A DNA stretch of 64,000 bases from Limanda limanda (lineage: Eukaryota > Chordata > Actinopteri > Pleuronectiformes > Pleuronectidae): NCBI RefSeq assembly GCF_963576545.1, contig NC_083642.1, positions 7,268,901 to 7,332,900 on the forward strand. Direction: 5' to 3'. A program made the position numbers and the translations under genes. Below, piece by piece: positions 58,451 to 64,000 of this stretch. Position 1 is the first letter of the stretch. Every line of letters starts with the position of its first letter. Below the pieces are notes generated by a model. The model did no database searches. It was given only the letters and a program-made list of their open reading frames with translations, and was not told where the DNA came from.

Positions 58451-59214
58451 AATCACTTTCTTTAAATAACTTCCTTTTTATTTATTTTTTTCAATGAGCT
58501 CATTTTGCACCGCATCAATGCAGGAGTAATGATGCTCATTAGAACTGAACAGAAATATTATACATCTGCACTGTTTGCTGGGGAAGGAAAATGAAAAGCT
58601 TCGGTCGGGCTCGTTAAATGATTCCGTAAATACTTCCCGCACGTACAGTAAGTTTACTGAATATTTTTGACCTCAAATAAATATGTTTTGAATGAAGTAA
58701 CTTGATGTTTAGTCTTACTGACACATGTGTAGGAGGCTGCTATTGTGGTGTTGATATTTCATCTTAGTATAAAGTATGATGAGGTAAAAGTTTGACTATA
58801 TGCATACTTATACATCATTATAATACAAAATAATAGCTCTAAGTACTCAATGTTGTGTTAAAGTTAGGGAAACAAAAACGTGAAACACACCACAGAGTAT
58901 AATCCTAGAAATGCTCGCTGGTGAATTATAAACTTGTGTTTTCAAGCCTTTTTTGAACAGGTGAGTTTTAACATTAGATTTAATCGAAGACTTTGTTTTG
59001 TTCAACAACGTATACATTTTACTTTCTTCTCTGAATCACGAGTGCTTGAACATAAATAGTTTTCTTGCGCCTCGTCAGTTCTAAAACTTAAAACCCATTT
59101 CCCCTACAAACAATAAAGGATAAATCTAAACTCTGCATTGATGAACAAATATTTTTCTCTAGTTGGCATTTCATCATTTGTTTGTGGTATATCTGTTCTT
59201 TTTTAAATTACTCC

Positions 59215-59550
59215 TCTTGTGCGTCCGTTGTGGTTTCATCAGTTTCTTCTTGCCTTTGTGATTGTCTGCAAAACCATGATTTGCTTCACCTATGTCTCAT
59301 TGTGTCCCTCAGTATTTAAGTCTGTTTTCCACTTCACTCGTTCTAAACTCATGCATCCAGTCTCCAGCTTCGTTTTTTTCCCCTGCCTTAGTTGTTGGAT
59401 TAACAGAGTTTGGACATGTGCAGTTTGTTTGCCTGGCAGCTTGTTCTCCAGTTTATTTCATCCGTCTGTGTGGAAGCCAGGTTCCTTTAATTAAAAGTGT
59501 CTTCACTGCACATTCTTGCCTTTGTGTGATTTTCTGCACTTGGGTCCAGA
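59215..59550 (+). repeat. Degraded LTR/retroelement-tail-like repeat
   Basis: A T/C-rich run of TTTCTTCTTGCC, CAGTTTATTTCATC and AATTAAAAGTGTCTTCACTGC, ending in TTCTGCACTTGGGTCCAGAG, resembles the 3' end of fish LTR elements (AATAAA-like signal, then CTGCACTTGGGTCC). No opposite end or TG..CA termini were identified. The open frames across it are not recognisable proteins. Confidence 0.4.
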
Positions 59551-60499
59551 GAACATTGAACTATAACAAAGCATCTCATGGCATTTTAATTACATTTTTT
59601 TATTTTCAAAACTATAACATAATATCAGGGCTAAACAGCTTCATTGTGTGGTACACAAACAGTGAAAGTCTTATTGTGGCCTTCTGCCTGGGACGTGTGG
59701 CCTAATTTACTTTAAGACCTAATCCTTTAAATTTAAAACTAAGTTTAGGTTTATAATTCACGAGCTAACTAACTTTCTAGCTGCTGGTAAAGTTCTGCAG
59801 TTGCCATTATAGTGAAAATTACAGCCATTAGTTGTGAAATCAAGAGCTTTTGAATGGTAAATGATTTTGCAGCTGTGAACTGCAGGTGTTCTGTGCTAGA
59901 ATGGAAAGCTCGACTTGCAGAGCAGCAGTGACTTAACTTCACAATCGACTCCCCGAACCCTTTCACCTCAATGTCCTTCAGGGAAACGGTTCAATTAGTC
60001 CTAATAATTGCACTGTAGCTTGGAATTCACAGAACAGTTTCACACCTGCTTTTTATGTTCAGACGGAGGCAAGTGTAGTTATGTTTGTTCTCTCCTGAGG
60101 CCCCGAGAGGCGACTGGCCCACAAACCCCGGAGCCTTCACCGTTCCATTAAGAGGGAGCTGCGGGTGGATGTAATCCAAGGTGAAGCCTTTTGTCAGCGA
60201 GTCCCCACAGTGTAGATTTCCACTCTTACTGAGTGATAAATTAAACAATTCTCCTCTTGGCATACGGATTGATCTAGCCATTGTCTTGCAGACAGTTTTT
60301 ATGTGGTTTCTTATTTTCAACTACTCAACAGTTTCAGTGTTGTCATTAAGACGCATCTCTTTTGCCGAGTAAAAAAACGATTGCAATCTCTCTAGCCTGG
60401 CTTCACCCTGTGACTAGCTGCAGCACCAATCTGCTGAGTCATAGAGCACATTGAGATCTCTCCACCCATTGTTACCAAGATCAATATGAGACTCGCAAG

Positions 60500-60543
60500 T
60501 GAACAATGCAAACTCCACACAGACGCCTGGGCCAAGATTCAAA
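60500..60543 (+). repeat. Small fragment of the common teleost LINE/SINE-type repeat
   Basis: GAACAATGCAAACTCCACAC, AGACGCCTGG and GCCAAGATTCAAA match the final part of the family (GAACATGCAAACTCCACACAGAAAGGCCTGGGCCAGGATTCGAAC). See 8017-8198. Confidence 0.6.
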
Positions 60544-60692
60544 GTCTGATCGGCTTTTCTGTCGAGTACCGCAGGTGCTTATTTTTCTGCATTCCCTGTT
60601 TGCAAGAATCGCAAATATTTTTCCCACTAAAAGATTAACATCTTTTTGAGAGTTAGTCCCATCGAGCACTTTTGACTTTGACCTCTTTGACT

Positions 60693-60732
60693 GTTTGTGT
60701 GTTTGTGTGTGTGTGTGAGAGAGAGAGAGAGA
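60693..60732. repeat. GT/GA compound microsatellite
   Basis: A TG-rich tract passes into (GA)9. Confidence 0.9.
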
Positions 60733-61511
60733 CGGAGAGAAAAGTGCAATCAAAATACTAAGAGACTGTTCCTGTAGAGCACGGATGCAAAAAGCACAAC
60801 ATGGAATTATGCACAGCTGTAACCGTCATGAGTCAGTATTCTTTATGATGCGTGATAGACATCAGTAACTGTGTTAAACACGTCATTGACACCACTTCCA
60901 GTTGCACATTTACATTGTCAGCATATTCATCAAATTCTGAGTCAAAATCAGGTCATTACCGATGATGAGACTTGAGTCTGCAGCTTCAACCCTGAGACCA
61001 AACAGCAACCTCCTCAGTGGAAGAGTCCAAACTCTCCAAAACCCCAAACTGAGCATCGGCCTAGAGCATGTTTGTCAATTTGTTTTGACAATGGCAGGGT
61101 TTGAATCCGTCCCCCGTGGTCAGACTCATACTGACTGTTTTAAAGTGTCTAAAGAAGACATCTGGTGAACACAACCTGAACTGTGGCGCAATCGCACTCG
61201 GGTGTTCCGTAATTGCAATGCACCTGCTCACAGAGATTTGGCTCCCTGTGACTTCCTCCTCTTCCCCGGAATAAAAACTCAAGCTGTAGGGTCAGCGTTT
61301 TGACACAGTGGAGGACGTCCAGCGTGCTCTGCAGATGGTGCCTGACGTGCTTGCTTGATGCCGAATGAGACTTCCTGCCAGAGTCCCGAGCGTGGCAGCC
61401 AGTGGTGCATTGCTGCACAGTGTGTTTCCACTTTGAAAGGGATGACGGCTGGATTTGACATTTTTCTTTGGTTGTTATAGCCACAGTCTCATGTGTGCAG
61501 AGGATTCAGAG

Positions 61512-61590
61512 GATTCAGAAAGTTTCCAGACCCCTCACTGTCTGTAATGTTACAGCAATCTGCACACACAGTGCTCCATAATTTGCAGAT
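61512..61590 (+). repeat. Possible Tc1/mariner-type terminal remnant
   Basis: ATTCAGAAAGTTTCCAGACC followed by CCTCACTGTCTGTAATGTTACAG and CACACAGTGCTCCATAAT resembles the wording of a Tc1-like fish terminal repeat (ATTCAGAAAGTTTTCAGACCCCTTCAC, GTTATGTTACAGCC, ATACCCCATAATG). Only one end is seen. Confidence 0.4.
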
Positions 61591-64000
61591 GTATTAAATG
61601 TGTGATAACCTTTTAGCCTCAAGGAGAGAATCCGTATGCTGAGAAAACGCAGGAACCTATAACCGTACTTTCACTAAACCGCACCATCCTGATAATACAG
61701 AACATTGTGTATCGGACAGAATTTATGCTGATAACTGTAATGTGATTATTGATCGGTAATGTGCTGACTTGAGTGCACTGTGTAAAACGTCTGGGCTGTA
61801 ATCACTGATCCTGGCTGCATTACATCGAGCTGCGGCAGATTGTTATCTCACCGCACTGGTTCTGGGAGAGCTGTCATTAAACGCACTCTTTCTACGGCGC
61901 ACAGGATTAGTGTAATAAAGAAAAATTATGAGTTCGAAAATTAAGTGAAATACTTTGCATTTAGATTAACATGTATTATTCTGTTAACTCCTCCAACAGT
62001 TTGAACATTCTGCTCTGCTGTTTACACTGTAATTGGGCTCAGGACAGCCACTGTGCCAGGCTAAAAATAGTCAAATCAACATAAGGGTAACTGAAGCAAG
62101 ACTGAACTCCCTGCAGTCAGCAGAGTGTCTCGCTGGCAACATCATGTGTGTGGATCCCACAAATTTAGTGTTCTTAATAAAATCCAGTTGTTTATAGATT
62201 CAAGAGACTGAAAAAGCCCAAGACGCACAGAAAGTGTCAGATGTTCCTGTCAACAAATGCACTTATTGTTCTCGGAGGATGGAAGTGAAGCGGAGACATT
62301 AAAAGCCGTGTAGAAACACTTTGACTTCAGCTGCACAGCGAGCGTCCACGGACACGTCTCTCAGAGCCGGGCAGCGTCTTTCATGATGTGGACGCTTTGT
62401 GTGCATTTAAATGAATGTTAAAGAGTCTGAAATTCCTCCCTGCTCGCTACCTAGTGCACTATAATGACCCTCCATCACTGTGAATAATTAATAGTGCTGG
62501 TGTTATTCTCTATAGTACATACATTAGACAGCCAATATCTACTCTATACTATTCTCTTGGTACGAGAAGGCGGTTTAATTTAATTGCATAGATGAAGAAC
62601 GTGAGTCTGTATATACTATATAGAGGAAGTGATACAATTGATGCAGTCTATGAAGCAAAAAAACAACTGTACATTGAATAAATACTTCCAAAGCTAGAAG
62701 GGCACTTTGTAGAGGGAAAACCACCATCATGTCCCAATAAATCTTAATCTCTATTGCAGAAGAATAACAGATTTAATTCATGAATTATTCCTTGGAAAAT
62801 GGTTGAAATTAAAAGGGAAATATCTGTATTTACACCCCTGCCCGGATGCTTCATGTCCCTTCCTTCCTAGCTTGGTAGGAATCCAACAGAAATACACACG
62901 CAATGTGTATTTCACAATAATACTGACCACACATCACAACAGACATCTTGTTATGTTATAATGTGCATATCCACCACTGGGGGCGCAATCAAATTCCCTG
63001 ACGAAACGCCCATCAAGATACAATAGTCAAGTTATTATTTGCAGGACTTTAAGTCTGAATATTGTATTTTTATTCAAATTGCTCTCTCTCAAGAATATTT
63101 ACTCAGTGTTCGAATATCCTTTTCTTTCGCCGTAGGCTGACTTCCCCAAAAAAATTAAAGATGTGCATACGCTGCCCTGAGGTGCTGATGGTTCTCCACT
63201 GCAAGAATAATGAATGTTTATAGCCTTTGATAAACAAATAACCACCACCTAAATGGGGTTGTTGGTCAACCTATTATCATATTAATCGGATTCTGTGAGA
63301 CTCTGCTGCAATTACAACAAGTTGCCTGCAGAACAAATGAGAAGTGTTTTTTTTTTCTACAAAATCCTTTCCCTGAGCGGGTTCATCACTTAACCATGGT
63401 GCATTCACATCATGCTTTTATGTCTCTGTGTTCAAATATCTAACACGTTTATTAGAAATTACGATTTATAGGAAACAAGATTCCCAAACAAGGCATAAAA
63501 GACAGGATAACCTAAGACTCACTTTCCTCTTCGCAGAAATCCAAGACAGAAACAATCTAAAAGCCAACAAGCCAATCTTAGTGACCGCCTCATTCATGAA
63601 TACTAAATATAATGTGTTACATCTCTGTAACACCAATTTGTTACATCTACGGGTTTTATCTAACCAGGTTTTGATTAGTCCTGTGTCGCACTGAACTTTG
63701 TGGGAATTCATTTAGGTTGTTTTAAAGAAAACTAGATTAAAATAAAAGCTAAAAGCCACTGGTGTCTTACATTCATTGAATTTTCCCGTGTTCTTATTGC
63801 TTTCGTCAGAGCCGGGTGTTTTTCCATTGTCTGTCGATTAGGTTCACTGCTCAATAACTCTGGCAGTAATTTAAATCTTTATTTTACATGGAAATGGGCA
63901 ATGTGAGCTTTGGATGGATATATAACTGCCAAGAAACTTTGGGTCACAGTTTAAGTTGTGAGAAGAACAAAAGTAGAAAACTGCAGCTTATGTGAACAGA

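Larger units (their letters stand above)
52023..64000 (-). other. grm4 intron upstream of exon a (incomplete), or 5' flank
   Basis: This region lies upstream of exon a, and no first-lobe or signal-peptide exon is visible in it. Since exon a starts mid-domain with a splice acceptor, this must be at least 11,978 bp of intron, with the donor outside the window. It contains the LTR-like block (52640-54840), an unassigned coding-like open frame (55982-56395), a G13 run (58178-58190), a degraded LTR-like tail (59215-59550), a piece of the common teleost repeat (60500-60543), a GT/GA microsatellite (60693-60732) and a Tc1-like remnant (61512-61590). An enhancer-like stretch sits at 58364-58450. From about 61600 to 64000 I see nothing assignable. 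Confidence 0.8.

Noticed and set aside
52023..64000. Search for the missing first coding exon of grm4
   Set aside because: No segment resembling the conserved GVIGASGSSVSIM region or a signal peptide with a matching phase-0 donor was seen, so the exon is placed outside the window.

Overview
The window is vertebrate genomic DNA, almost certainly from a teleost fish. The protein fragments match vertebrate group III metabotropic glutamate receptors, coding exons are short and separated by GT-AG introns, and the non-coding DNA carries repeat families typical of bony fish: hAT-type elements with 8-bp target duplications, pieces of a widespread teleost LINE/SINE-type repeat, long CA/GT microsatellites and an LTR-like block. 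There is no operon-like organisation and no sign of bacterial, phage or CRISPR sequence.

One gene explains all confidently coded sequence: a metabotropic glutamate receptor on the minus strand, best called grm4 (mGluR4). Nine coding exons can be joined with matching splice phases, in transcript order: 51806-52022, 33168-33303, 29964-30118, 29728-29868, 19548-19748, 15268-15404, 12854-13789, 8606-8852 and 5321-5370 (stop at 5321-5323). Together they encode 739 residues: most of the glutamate-binding Venus-flytrap domain, the nine-cysteine domain, all seven membrane helices and the intracellular tail. About 170 N-terminal residues (signal peptide and first lobe) are missing, and their exon or exons must lie beyond position 64000. 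The last exon is only 50 bases and was found by its splice acceptor and the conserved receptor C-terminus.

Layout: 1-5320 is 3' UTR and downstream flank. 5371-51805 alternates exons with introns of 95 bp to 18.5 kb. 52023-64000 is the 3' part of another intron (or 5' flank). The introns hold a 733-bp hAT-like element (28757-29489), a 167-bp hAT MITE with a perfect 8-bp target duplication (48525-48691), a GC-rich LTR-like block (about 52640-54840), a 158-bp GT tract (38180-38337), a C18 tract, degraded interspersed repeats, and some AT-rich stretches that resemble conserved enhancers.

I found no convincing new biological system. The observations most worth checking are the receptor's last intron, whose donor contains an in-frame stop one codon past the exon so that intron retention would swap the C-terminal tail; the structured LTR-like block in the intron upstream of 52022; and an unassigned coding-like open frame on the plus strand at 55982-56395.
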